Source of the DNA: Prosopocoilus inquinatus
Taxonomy: Eukaryota > Arthropoda > Insecta > Coleoptera > Lucanidae
Reading direction: 5' to 3'
Assembly: GCA_036172665.1 (NCBI GenBank)
Contig: CM069873.1
Coordinates: forward strand, 39,298,001 to 39,362,000
Length of the DNA stretch: 64,000 nucleotides
Positions 9,348-18,799 of the stretch are shown one piece after another. How positions within the stretch are numbered: the first letter of the stretch is position 1; each line of letters opens with the position of its first letter. A program made the translations under genes and the position numbers. The notes beneath the pieces were generated by a model. It saw nothing but the letters and a program-made list of their open reading frames with translations. It was not told where the DNA came from and did not search any database.

Positions 9348-10899
9348 ATTACCAAGTTGAATAGTAATTCTAATCTTATTATTACCAAGTTTATAATAAT
9401 ATTCAAATGAATGTAAGGAATGTAAGGAAAAGTGTATCTGTCGAATAATAATCTTTATTTGCAAAAATTTTCCTAAATCAAACTTGCAAGTGTCACACAG
9501 TTTAACGATACACATTTCACGAGCACTCATCTCCTAGAAACCATGATTTCATCGAACAGTCAGCCCCTAATCTTTATTTGTAAGAATCGTGTAAATTTTA
9601 ATTAAATTCCTAAAAATATTCTCTTACTTATATTCTCTTGGTAAATACGCACTAAGCTCTGTAAGAGACCGATTGAGACTGGTGTGTAATAATAAATTAG
9701 TTAAACGATTTCTATGCAAATTGAATTTGAATTTTAAATCGACGGTGAATGCTCGTAAATATGTTAATTTACTATTATGCAATATTTGCTAGTATGGCTC
9801 GCTTTAAAACGTGCTTGTTTTTATTGATTTAAAACGGTATTTATATTCATTCACAACTCGGAATACATATTGCTATGAATCTTCCTTTTTAAAAGGGACA
9901 ATTACACGCAATATAAAACTTTAGTATGAGACTCTAAAATGACAAGTTTTTCTCATGGTCTAAAATGATTACGAAAATTAAATTGATTTATCTTTAAACA
10001 GAAACTATACGGGGTTCATGCACAATTTCCTTAAAAGATGGGCGCCTTTTGCTTTGTTATTTGACAGTGAAATTCAACGTGAAACTAATTATTGTTTTCT
10101 TATTGACTCATTCCGTATGTGATTAAGGTAAGTAAAATGCTTAATAAATTCATAAGAGATTTATTAACGTAACTAGATAAATAAGTGCATTCACAATGTT
10201 ACCAACTTCAAAAATCACTTGTGTCACATCAACAAATTAATGTTTTAGGTTATGTTGGGTTATGAAACGTTCGACAGATATAAAACAAAATAACTATTCT
10301 TAAGTTTATTATCCGTGATGACGCTATAGGAGCGATATTGACTTATATCAAGCGCGACAACGATCGACACTCATGGTATCCGTCAATATGATTGTGTAAG
10401 TATTTGTTGTTTTGTTACATAACGCTTTTCACAGATACTCCAGATAACTATTCTCCAGAAATATCTCTGTAATAACGCTATTAATATCTTATTTACTTAA
10501 AACAAGTGCGACAAACCATCGACACTCATGTGAAAAGTATTTAAGATTATGCAATGTGTTTGTGTGTGTGTGTTGTAACAATAATTATACAAGTTAACAA
10601 TTTGTTACAAATAAATAAAAGTTCAAAGTATATATTGACATGGTATCGAAACATGGAGGTTTCACCAAGTTTACACAGCCACATTCAATATATTAAAAAT
10701 TATAGCAATTTAATATTACTGACTTAATAATTCTTACCATCTTGCAGAGCTAATTAAGACTATTTGTCTTTATGCTTTAAGAACGACTGGAAAACTGCCT
10801 TCAATCGAAAATCGCCGTGTTTATGTATCCTAAATTTTGTACATAAAAACAAAACCAATCTAACGTAACCTATTAAAAAATAAATAAATTTTCATAAAA
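9348..10899. other. Non-coding AT-rich stretch
   Basis: No gene that I can support. Contains a loosely repeated pair around 10,350-10,400 and 10,505-10,560 (gcgacaacgatcgacactcatg and a diverged partner) and a short TG run near 10,560. Confidence 0.5.
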
Positions 10900-11340
10900 T
10901 TAACTCAAAACGTTTTCTAACTTGAACCAACACAGCCTAATACTAATTGTAAGCGTTATTATTGTCCAGGCCACTTCAACAACCCAATACGAAGCGCTTC
11001 GGACTTTTTGCATTTTGAGTCGACTTCCACCCGGTAATTTCAGCGAAAAGCGCCTCCTGCCGACCTTCTTGTTCTTTAAGAAGCCCCTTGGTAAGGACCT
11101 TAAGGCCTCCTTGAACTGTTCATCACTCATGAACTCAGGAGGAACAGCAGCAGTAGACGGTATGTGCTGAGCCGACTCGGATATTTCGTCATACGAAATG
11201 TTAGGCGTCTTAGGACGATTGACCTCTTCACCTTTGTACACATCATGGCCCCTAAGTTCCACAAGCTTATTGTCAACCCACGCTTGGGTTGCAACGCAGG
11301 ATTCCTCTACAACGTTTGTAGCGTCATGAAGATTAGGCAT
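10900..11340 (-). CDS. Unrecognised ORF, 146 aa
   Basis: A 146-codon frame that is more GC-rich and less repetitive than its flanks, suggesting real coding sequence. The N-terminal two thirds look globular and polar (for example TPNISYDEISESAQHIPST), then a basic segment (LKNKKVGRRRFSLKL). The last 25 residues turn hydrophobic and may be intron read-through. No family recognised. It lies on the same strand as the other central-block genes and may be an upstream exon of that unit. A possible splice acceptor (tatatag) lies just before the ATG. Confidence 0.35.
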   Translation of the reverse strand: MPNLHDATNVVEESCVATQAWVDNKLVELRGHDVYKGEEVNRPKTPNISYDEISESAQHIPSTAAVPPEFMSDEQFKEALRSLPRGFLKNKKVGRRRFSLKLPGGSRLKMQKVRSASYWVVEVAWTIITLTISIRLCWFKLENVLS

Positions 11341-12035
11341 ATCCTATATAATTAAATGAAGTTCTTAATAAACTCTTGTTAAATTCTCTTTTTAGGCAAG
11401 AAATCTGGTGAAACCACAGAATAAGATACATGTTATATATAAATATAAATAAATTAAGTGATTGTCATTTCAAAAATAACTATATAACGGGTTTAAATCA
11501 TAAGTACAATTTTTATTTTCCTTAAATAACACAGCAATATGCAAATTTTATAGTGTTTGTATATTTACTGGACGTTCGCCTTCAAACATGTTTATTTTTT
11601 CTATGCCACTTAATTTATTATACGACGGTGTGTGAATCTATATCCTTAAATTTTAAATTCTCCTTTCTGATTTAGTTTATTATAATTTTAATACAGATCA
11701 CTTCTTGCTATGAAATTTTTGACGCTACACAGTTAAACCCATTTTTGTGACTTTTACATCGTAAAAAATTCGTAAATTTGACAACGTTTGAAATTTCAAT
11801 CGAATAAAGCGATACTTTCAAAGACAATAAAAATCTGTCAAGCTAAATTGCTCAGCAAGAGTTAATCTAAATAATTTAATAACGCAATGTATTTCTAAAT
11901 TCTTTCTTAAATCCTCAAATTGAGTTATTAAAATTAATAACGAATAAAATAACAACTCCTTTCTGATTATAGTTTATTGTATAATAATATATTATTAATA
12001 ACAATATTTAATAATTAATATTTTAATAATAATAT
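11341..12035. other. AT-rich spacer before the second Maverick gene block
   Basis: No gene or clear repeat seen; includes runs of taataatatt near 11,990-12,040 just before Maverick coding resumes. Confidence 0.5.
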
Positions 12036-12371
12036 TTAAGAATAAGTACACAAATAGCAATTCTTCTTCCGTGGAGGTGGACCATCTATTTCATCCAAAG
12101 AAAATTCGGTTTGATTCCAATGTTGGTGACAGAGTCTCTGACTTTGTAGATATTTACAGCGTTGATAATGGATTGGCAACTTAGGCCAGATGTATTCTAG
12201 ATCTACGGCTGTGACTCTGGTACATAGATACGATTTTGGAAAGTACTTCAAATCCTTGTCTGGTATACTAATGAACGAACAATCTTTTTCGTACAGGTCA
12301 ATAACTTCGCCAACTTTCTCTACAACATGCTTCATAATGTTCTTGCAAAATAAACGGGAGAAGAAATCCAT
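12036..12371 (-). CDS. Maverick small ORF, 111 aa, Cys-containing C terminus
   Basis: Uninterrupted 111-codon ORF starting MDFFSRLFCKN and ending EIDGPPPRKKNCYLC plus three residues. The layout (short helical N terminus, central YIWPKLPIHY, C-terminal pair of cysteines after a basic stretch) matches a small uncharacterised ORF that I remember from insect Mavericks, usually next to the exonuclease-like gene as here. Function unknown. It starts 46 bases downstream of the stop of its upstream neighbour and is in the same frame with stops between. Confidence 0.6.
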   Translation of the reverse strand: MDFFSRLFCKNIMKHVVEKVGEVIDLYEKDCSFISIPDKDLKYFPKSYLCTRVTAVDLEYIWPKLPIHYQRCKYLQSQRLCHQHWNQTEFSLDEIDGPPPRKKNCYLCTYS

Positions 12372-12416
12372 TGCGAAGCTGAACTTTTCTTATACTAACT
12401 AAGAACCAAAGTTTCC

Positions 12417-12989
12417 TCATAATATATCACAAATGTTTAGTGTAAAAAATCCTTCATATAACTTTGTTTGAATAAATTTTTGTAAATCAAACACGTTCGT
12501 TAAACCATACATGCAATTTCTTCTTGAGTGAAATGGACACTTGGGTTCGGATTTTTGCAATTTTTGTACATCTTCGTAAATTTCACTCAAATCTAACACA
12601 GGTACACTTTCACCATTGCTTTTCGCTAGAATTTAACAAAGAAGTCGAGACTTCTCCACTCCTTTAACGTAAACGACTTTGGCTGTACAACATAAAAAGG
12701 TGATGATTGCGTCAAACTCAGATAAGGGGACGAATCCTCTATTCCAATCAATGCAATGGTGATTGGTCATTAACCAGTTTGCAACATTTTGAAATTTTCT
12801 GGGGACCATTGACAAACTTGTGGGTGGTTGAAATAAAAAATGACTCACTTTTCTTTCACTATCGTAAGAAGCCAACTCTTTTGGTATAAATTGATTATTT
12901 TCCACTTTAAATCCTTGAATGTCAATGACAATAAATCGTTTTTTCATGGTTCGGTTGATGTTGCTTCTTATAAAATCAAATGAAATCAA
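12417..12989 (-). pseudogene. Maverick exonuclease-like protein (one in-frame stop)
   Basis: From the ATG at 12989 to the stop at 12417, a single frame broken once by TAA at 12633-12635. The beginning (RFIVIDIQGFKVENNQFIPK) has the hxhDxx...E spacing of DEDD/RNase H-like nucleases, and the gene is a standard member of insect Maverick sets; that it is an active nuclease is inference. The C-terminal part includes CPFHSRRNCMYGLTN, a possible metal-binding or structural motif. It lies between the 111-aa ORF and the major capsid gene, all on minus. Confidence 0.6.
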
Positions 12990-13027
12990 ATAGTTTTAGC
13001 TTCTCTGTTAATACTGCCATTCACGGT

Positions 13028-13876
13028 TTACATCAACTGACGGACAATTTTGGTGAGAGGTGAATAAGAGAACGCTTTGTCATGCAGAATTAAACAGTAA
13101 GCAATAGTATCAGCTTTAATATTTTCTTTAGTTGTAAACTCAATTCTTATTTCTACTGCACTTTTATGCATTACATCTCTCTGAAAAGTGCAGTCGATTC
13201 CTATTAATGGGCAACTAGCTAATCCTCTTGGATTGAACCAGGGTTGACTGCTTTCACGATGATAATAATTTTCCTGAAATCTAGAATACATGTCGTATAT
13301 AACGGCGTATTTATTATTTTCAATATCAATTTCAATATTGTCGTACGGATAGCGTTCGCCATTTAGAAATATCGTTAATGATTTTAACTTAACGTCATCA
13401 AACAGACTCATGTTTTCATCGACGACACCCTTTCGCTTAGTTTGAAAACCGATGATTATGTATCTTGGCGTTTCCAACTGCGGAGCCGTTTTTACTGTCC
13501 AAGAATGACTTGTCGTAGTTGGGAGCGACGGATACTCTTGCAACTCCCAGCTTCTGAAAGGAATTTGTATTTCAACATCTCTGTCTGTCACTCTCGTTCA
13601 GAAAATATATCTTTTCTCGCTAAACATATAAGCTACCGGATTATTTATCAATTGTGCCGTCGCACTGTGTTTAGTATTATCACTAACCAAACGCAGTCTT
13701 CCCTCTACGTACAAATAACTTTCGCAAGGGAGGGTGTAATTGTCGATCTCAGGTACGGTGATACGCACTTCATTGTTATTACCAAATGATGAACTGAATG
13801 GTAAGTGTGAATGGAACTCCATACTGGTTATTGAAGTGTCCAATTTAATTTTATCAGTTATTCCCAAAATATCCAT
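13028..13876 (-). pseudogene. Maverick major capsid protein, double jelly-roll type (internally deleted)
   Basis: The N-terminal portion (residues 1-92, MDILGITDKIKL onward, with the family pattern YTLPCESYLYVEG) is followed, after an in-frame TGA at 13598-13600, by the C-terminal portion beginning at FRSWELQEYP and ending SPLTKIVRQLM. Both halves are in the same frame, but the middle of the protein is missing. From memory the family is well over 400 residues and this totals about 280, so roughly a third or more has been deleted. Comparable insect Maverick proteins are the major capsid protein that led to these elements being viewed as viruses. The penton gene lies next upstream. Confidence 0.8.
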
Positions 13877-14138
13877 GTCGTTCTGTTTAGATGATGATTG
13901 CCTTACGTGTAATGATGGTGTTCACCCTTTGACAGTTACGTTTCTTCTACAGAATAATTCCCCCTATGTTAGCACCTTATAACCTAAACTCTCTAAATAT
14001 ATTCGATTTCTCTGTGTCAATTTCAGTTTTTTTTTTGTCGACAACAGTTCAGTATCTGTTTCCGTGGTTTAAATAATACATTACGTCTAATTCTGCTACA
14101 CTCTTTCTGTTTCGAATAATTGCTATCGTAAATAATCA

Positions 14139-14873
14139 TTATGTGAATCTTCTCAAATGAAGTCTTAGAGTAATTACTTCGTTTCTAAAATTTACTAATC
14201 GATTCTCTTGATCTAATAGTCGAATGACTATTCTCGTAATCACGTTCACGGTCACTGGAAGATAAATAGCTTGAAGAGGGGATTCTATTATTTTAAACCC
14301 TGGAGGTACATTTGGAAAGAAATGATACAAAACATGACCGGGTTCTCCGTTGTTATAAGATCCACCGGTTAGATTACATTCTATTCTTATAGCATTTACT
14401 TTATTTATTTCCACCGGAAAATCACCAATGTTATTATCGTTTACTTTCAACGTTCGCGGTTTAAAACCCAACAATTTTCCCAATGAATTTGGTTTACTAA
14501 AATCGAGCTTAACCGACCTGTGTATGGTTGCCTTTAAAGTATTATTATTTCCTTTAATGTTTATATAATCAGGGATATTGTTATTTTGAAAATAATCTTT
14601 CAGATATTGGTTGATATCGTCTAGTTCATATGTACCTGTAGGTATAACGATAGTTTTCCAAACCGTCGTTTTTCCTGTTTCTTCATAATGTATCAAATTA
14701 TTACTTTCATCTATGTTAGGTATTGCATTAAACGTTTCAAAATTTAACAAGCACATTTCATATGTTGCCTCTTCATCGAGGTATAGTGGTGGATTCAATT
14801 CACAAAATAAAACTGATTCAGTTCCCGTAAGAGTGAATGTACACGCAACGGGTGAAGATTCCATGTTGACCAT
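14139..14873 (-). CDS. Maverick minor capsid (penton) protein, single jelly-roll
   Basis: Intact 244-codon ORF. Family-typical segments are visible: IPTGTYELDDINQYL near residue 75, LGKLLGFKPRTL, AIRIECNLTGGSYNNG and the C-terminal NEVITLRLHLRRF. These match the penton-like minor capsid protein of Mavericks, which would occupy virion vertices. It lies 262 bases from the major capsid gene and 22 bases from the protease stop, on the same strand, consistent with a structural gene cluster. No lesion seen, unlike most of its neighbours. Confidence 0.85.
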   Translation of the reverse strand: MVNMESSPVACTFTLTGTESVLFCELNPPLYLDEEATYEMCLLNFETFNAIPNIDESNNLIHYEETGKTTVWKTIVIPTGTYELDDINQYLKDYFQNNNIPDYINIKGNNNTLKATIHRSVKLDFSKPNSLGKLLGFKPRTLKVNDNNIGDFPVEINKVNAIRIECNLTGGSYNNGEPGHVLYHFFPNVPPGFKIIESPLQAIYLPVTVNVITRIVIRLLDQENRLVNFRNEVITLRLHLRRFT

Positions 14874-14895
14874 CTTTCAAGTACTACATTCTTAC

Positions 14896-15303
14896 TTAAC
14901 TTGTAAAGGACTTTAAAAACTGTAGACATAAGTGTCCACAATTTGGTGTATTTTGTTTCTGATAACTTTCATAATTATAGTTAATAACTCCCAATCCGTT
15001 CGACAAAAGATATTTCTCTACTTCAACTGGAGGTCGTAGATCTCCATAGCTGTCAAAATATTTTACGATTCCTCCTCTCTTATAATATGCCACCCAATGC
15101 GTTCCTTCACCAGAATCGCTATCTAAATTCACTACTCCACTTTCATGCTTCCATATCTTTTTAGGTAAAGTATCTCTCATAAACACACCTCGAAAGAAAG
15201 GTAATTTCCATATTTTAGCATATTTCAGTATGTCAATGTTAGTCAACGGTCGCCGAGGCAAATATTTCAGTTTTTTGGATTGGATCGTAAATATAACCCC
15301 CAC
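14896..15303 (-). CDS. Maverick adenovirus-type cysteine protease
   Basis: Virion maturation protease of the adenovirus/Ulp1-like family. Catalytic residues are visible in order: His in GEGTHWVAYYK, Asp in VKYFDSYGDLRPP, and Cys in TPNCGHLCLQF near the C terminus (the Cys of GHLC). The conserved body begins LTNIDILKYAK at about 15,246, where a TTG stands at the place that is usually the Met start in relatives. The ATG used here at 15,303 lies upstream and overlaps the end of the phospholipase-like gene, so the original start codon may have been lost. No internal stop. Confidence 0.88.
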   Translation of the reverse strand: MGVIFTIQSKKLKYLPRRPLTNIDILKYAKIWKLPFFRGVFMRDTLPKKIWKHESGVVNLDSDSGEGTHWVAYYKRGGIVKYFDSYGDLRPPVEVEKYLLSNGLGVINYNYESYQKQNTPNCGHLCLQFLKSFTS

Positions 15304-16090
15304 ACCCCGTTTTGTAAGGTTTTATATAGAATCCGCTTCCCACTGCTTTTGTTTCCATAGCGCGATTATGTTGCTCTGCCTCTTTCAGTTGCTCTTTCGC
15401 AGCTTTTGTATCGTTTACCGCCTTAGCAATTGCAGCTGCGCCGCCGCCGAGCGTTCCTATTGCCCCCAAAGCCGCAAATAATGGAATTAAAGGTAAAAAC
15501 CCTCCTCTCTTAGGAATTGGTATCACTCTTTGACGTGGAAGTCTTATTTTCTTGTAGTCCTTCTTTAAAATAACATGCGCCAATTTCACATTTTCTAACA
15601 GACTCTTGTTACCATTACGTGAAATTGCATGTTGTGCTTTCCTTACAGCTTGTCGAAATGATAATTTACCACCACGCTTCTTCCGTTTACTACGCTTTCT
15701 CTTAACTCCGTTTCCTATTCCAAGCTTTGTCTTAGCTTCCATTAAGGCGGCTACAGATAACGCAGATGCTTTTTTACCAAATCCCGCTTCTGTACTCTTC
15801 ACTCTTTTCACTGCCGCTTGATACAATTTTTTATCTTGTTCGTGACGTTTTTCTAAATCGCTACTTACAGAATATGCGATATCGTGTTGCTTGCACGCCT
15901 CATCCAACGCATTCACACCTCTGTCTCCTCTTTTAAGTCGAACGTCTAAATTTGTGCCCGGACCGCAGTAATTGTAACCTGGTAAGTGTAACTCTACTGG
16001 TAGTTTATTAATTAACGTATTAAGTAAACCACGACCTTTTCGTTTTAAGGTACTTCTCGCAGTGTAATCTGTTTTGACACGACGTCGCAT
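15239..16090 (-). CDS. Phospholipase A2-like/membrane-active virion protein of Maverick
   Basis: 283-codon intact ORF. Residues about 36-73 contain LPGYNYCGPGTNLD and DEACKQHDIAYS, the calcium-loop and His-Asp active-site signatures of parvovirus-type phospholipase A2 domains. A basic stretch (KRKRSKRKKRGG) follows, then a hydrophobic Ala/Gly-rich segment (PLIPLFAALGAIGTLGGGAA) that resembles a membrane-disrupting helix, and a C-terminal Gly/Tyr-rich tail. The combination suggests a capsid-internal protein that helps the particle cross membranes; that is inference from domain content. Its 3' end overlaps the protease ORF by 65 bases. Confidence 0.8.
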   Translation of the reverse strand: MRRRVKTDYTARSTLKRKGRGLLNTLINKLPVELHLPGYNYCGPGTNLDVRLKRGDRGVNALDEACKQHDIAYSVSSDLEKRHEQDKKLYQAAVKRVKSTEAGFGKKASALSVAALMEAKTKLGIGNGVKRKRSKRKKRGGKLSFRQAVRKAQHAISRNGNKSLLENVKLAHVILKKDYKKIRLPRQRVIPIPKRGGFLPLIPLFAALGAIGTLGGGAAAIAKAVNDTKAAKEQLKEAEQHNRAMETKAVGSGFYIKPYKTGCGGYIYDPIQKTEIFASATVD

Positions 16091-16340
16091 TTATGGCTTT
16101 TCTTTCTAACAGTCAATGATGTTACATGTGTACTACTTCAATACTCTCCGCTTATCTTTATACAGCGTAAAAATTTCTCTTAATTTTTTGGTTAAGTATC
16201 GTTAGTTTATTAAATAAAGGATCAAACAGTGTTCTTAGAAAATTTTATTTATAACTGACAGTGTCATATCTAGAAATACATACATATTAAATCACATAAC
16301 ATTTACATATTAACAGCTTTATGCATACTTATATCAAAAA

Positions 16341-17169
16341 TTAATTTACTAATTCCAATTCTAATTCATTTGTAATTGCTCCTTTTTCAGATATTTCATT
16401 ATTAAGAAATGATTTAACATTTGTCTTCATATCACTTTCCATAACACTCAAGCATGGAATCATGTTGCTATAGAGTGATTTATAGTTCAATTGTTTCAAA
16501 ACTTCTAAACGATATAATATAATATCACACAATTTCCAGAGTTCCAATAGACCTTTATAAGATATACATAATGTATCCACACCTCTTTCTAATTTCAGTA
16601 CTTTCGTTCCTTCGATGCGTTCGAAAGACGCCTTTACTGAGCTGATTTTCATTACCGGATAAATAGTTTTCTTCTCAGTAAAATACGACTTCAAAGTGTA
16701 GTTATAAGAACAAAATTCTTTCCATTCCTCTTCTAAAAACGATATGTTCTGCCTTTTGGAACCCATAATACGTATTGTCGGATCAAAAAATGTATTGGTA
16801 CACAGTCCGACACAAATCCACTTCGTACGGCTCTTATTTAGAAAATTATACACTTTGAGCTAAAAGTGGCAACTGATCTACTTCAGTCACCTCTCTTGCT
16901 TCTAAAATCTCGGAAGGTGCTGTCTCATTAGTATCACATTGACGAAAATCTTCATCTGTGAAGTAAGGCTGGGAGAGTATTTCAAATTAAAACTCGTTTC
17001 GAACTGAGGGCATATTCAAACCGTGCTCATCCGGCTTTTCTTCTTTTGGTTTATCAACGTTTTCAGTCAGAAGTCTTTTCTTCTGTACGTCATCACAAGG
17101 ATCGTTCACGTGCCTTCTCTTTTGTTTCAGGAAAAAATCCACTTGTTTAGATGTCACTGTTAAATACAA
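16341..17169 (-). pseudogene. Maverick accessory protein, unknown (stop plus frameshift)
   Basis: Three open pieces on the minus strand read as one gene. The N-terminal acidic/basic segment (17169-16987, ending in TAA) continues in frame after the stop through FTDEDFRQCDTNETAPSEIL to a second stop near 16,858. The sequence then carries on in another frame from about 16,853 (FFDPTIRI, EEEWKEF) to the TAA at 16,341. The second half has the pattern of an uncharacterised gene present in other insect Mavericks. Function unknown. It is the last recognisable Maverick gene before the repeat-rich tract at 17.3-17.9 kb. Confidence 0.55.
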
Positions 17170-17330
17170 TAAAAATATACAAATTTTAAATTATTACAAT
17201 AAGATGATTTAAACTTTCTTTTATGTATGTAGGTAGGTGATTAACTTAACAACACAACTCACAGATCTGTAACAACTGAATCTATTCCCAAATGAAGAAC
17301 CATATATAACAAGATTTTAGGTAGGGGTCC

Positions 17331-17850
17331 CTACCTCCTCCAACCTTACGGTCGTATTCAAGACAAACCGTTTTTGGATCACGTCAAGGATAGATCATTT
17401 TTGGAACCCTCCTCTGACCTCGCTTTTAGAGGTAATGATGAGGTCACGTCAATGACATTGAGATTTTGCAACCTCCTCTGACTTGATCCATAACCTTGTA
17501 GTTACATCGGCACAAAGCAAATTTTAGAACCTCCTCCGATCTTAACCTTGAACCCTCAAGGTCATTTCAAAGTTACCTCTCGGCTACGTTAGGAACAGGT
17601 CGATTCTGGAACCTCCTCCAATCTTGACCTTGATCGAGGTCACCTCATGGTCATGGCCTTGTCAGGAATATGCCGATTCTGGAACCTCCTCCGACCTTGA
17701 CCTTGAATTTTATTGGTCAAGGGCGGAGGAGGTTCCAGAATCGGCCTATTCCTACTAATGGCTTTGACCTTGAAGCTCATGGTGGGGTCACGTCAGGAAT
17801 AGGCCAATTCTGGAACCGGCCTATTCCTACTACTCATGGTATCATCAATA
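17331..17850. repeat. Degenerate tandem and inverted repeats with gaacctcctccgaccttgac motif
   Basis: At least six diverged copies of a motif centred on gaacctcctccgacctt, spaced about 80-120 bases, with gaccttgacctt subrepeats. Between about 17,668 and 17,757 one copy is followed by its reverse complement (gccgattctggaacctcctc against gaggaggttccagaatcggc). The location directly after the last Maverick gene makes this a candidate part of the long terminal repeat of that element. The matching left end is outside the window, so this cannot be tested here. Confidence 0.6.
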
Positions 17851-17853
17851 TTA

Positions 17854-17893
17854 TTTTTGAGTGTAGTCGCACACTTGTGCGACTACACTCAAA
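17854..17893. repeat. Forty-nt perfect palindrome (TTTTGAGTGTAGTCGCACA arms)
   Basis: Two 19-base arms, TTTTGAGTGTAGTCGCACA and its exact reverse complement, separated by CT. The inner 30 bases start AG and end CT, the dinucleotides usual at Maverick ends, so this could be the terminus or a fused pair of termini. That reading is inference. Confidence 0.75.
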
Positions 17894-18149
17894 ATAGTTG
17901 TTGATTAAAAAAATGAAAATTTCTTATCCATTTCTCTCCGTTTTACGCGCGAATAAGACAGACGAAATATGAGACTGACAATTAGGTGACATACACCCTC
18001 ACATTTAATGATATACCTCTACAATTTTTGAAAATGTTCCACTGTGATGAAGTTAGGAACACCCATCTCCAAATGGTTGAAGGTCAAATCTTTAATCTTC
18101 AATGTCAAAGGTGCCGCCGCCAAGTGTCGTATCTGGTTAATCTGTGAAA

Positions 18150-18392
18150 TGGCTTCAATTTATCAATGCTAATTCAATGTCAGATCAAGAAGCGATAGTA
18201 AGATGTCGCTGTTTAAACAATTCATTACTATTACACCGCAATTGCAATTACCCTTGGTCAAATAGTTTTGGTTTGCAGTGGAATTTTCGAGATATCTTCT
18301 GCTAATGAAGTATCAAATAGGGCTGAAATAGCTGCACAGGGGCTGCTCGAGGGATTCACTGTAATCAAAACCCATTTACAATAAAAGAAATT
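18150..18392 (+). mobile_element. Old, degenerate copy of the hammerhead element
   Basis: Clearly related to the 312-nt unit (aagcgatagtaagatgtcgc, then ctgctcgaggg and the end aatcaaaacccatttacaa) but with many substitutions. The ribozyme core is damaged (CTAATGA in place of CTGAAGA). A short piece of the same element lies on minus at 19,769-19,818. Confidence 0.75.
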
Positions 18393-18439
18393 AAAAAGAC
18401 TAGCGTTGCGATACAGTTTTTCCCGCGATTTGCAATTAA

Positions 18440-18795
18440 AAAAAATTAAAAAAGCTTACCATAAAATCGAACGTGGAAGGTTCCGAGACTTTTCTAATTT
18501 AAGCTACTTGGTAAAATTTCAAATAGAAAAATTAGCTATTGTTGCCATTTACCGTGAAAACCACCAAGATTTTGTTACTAACTCATTTATAACATAATTA
18601 ATTTGACATCCTGAATGCGATGCGTTGATAAGAAACCTAACGTTCCGTTTAAAAAAGTTGAAAACTACAAAAAATATCAAAAACTTGATTGTCTTTTGGT
18701 TTTAGAAAGTACCATAAAATCGTGGAGAAAAGTTAAGTTACTTCCTAAAAATCAAAATAAGAAAGTTAGCTATTGTAGCGTTTTCCCATGATTGA
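18440..18795 (+). repeat. Dispersed repeat family B, two partial copies
   Basis: Two diverged segments share the phrases ccataaaatcga/ccataaaatcgtgg and agaaagttagctattgt/aaattagctattgttg with the cluster at 25.4-26.0 kb. The second copy begins gacatcctgaatgcgatgcg, matching gacattctgaacgtgatgcg at 25,750. Confidence 0.65.
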
Positions 18796-18799
18796 ATGT

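Noticed and set aside
8755..9360. Repeated 80-97-codon ORFs across the hammerhead units (MGDSLGANPASIC-type)
   Set aside because: They are read-through of the 312-nt non-coding repeat. They recur because the repeat recurs, and they cross the ribozyme and the tail.
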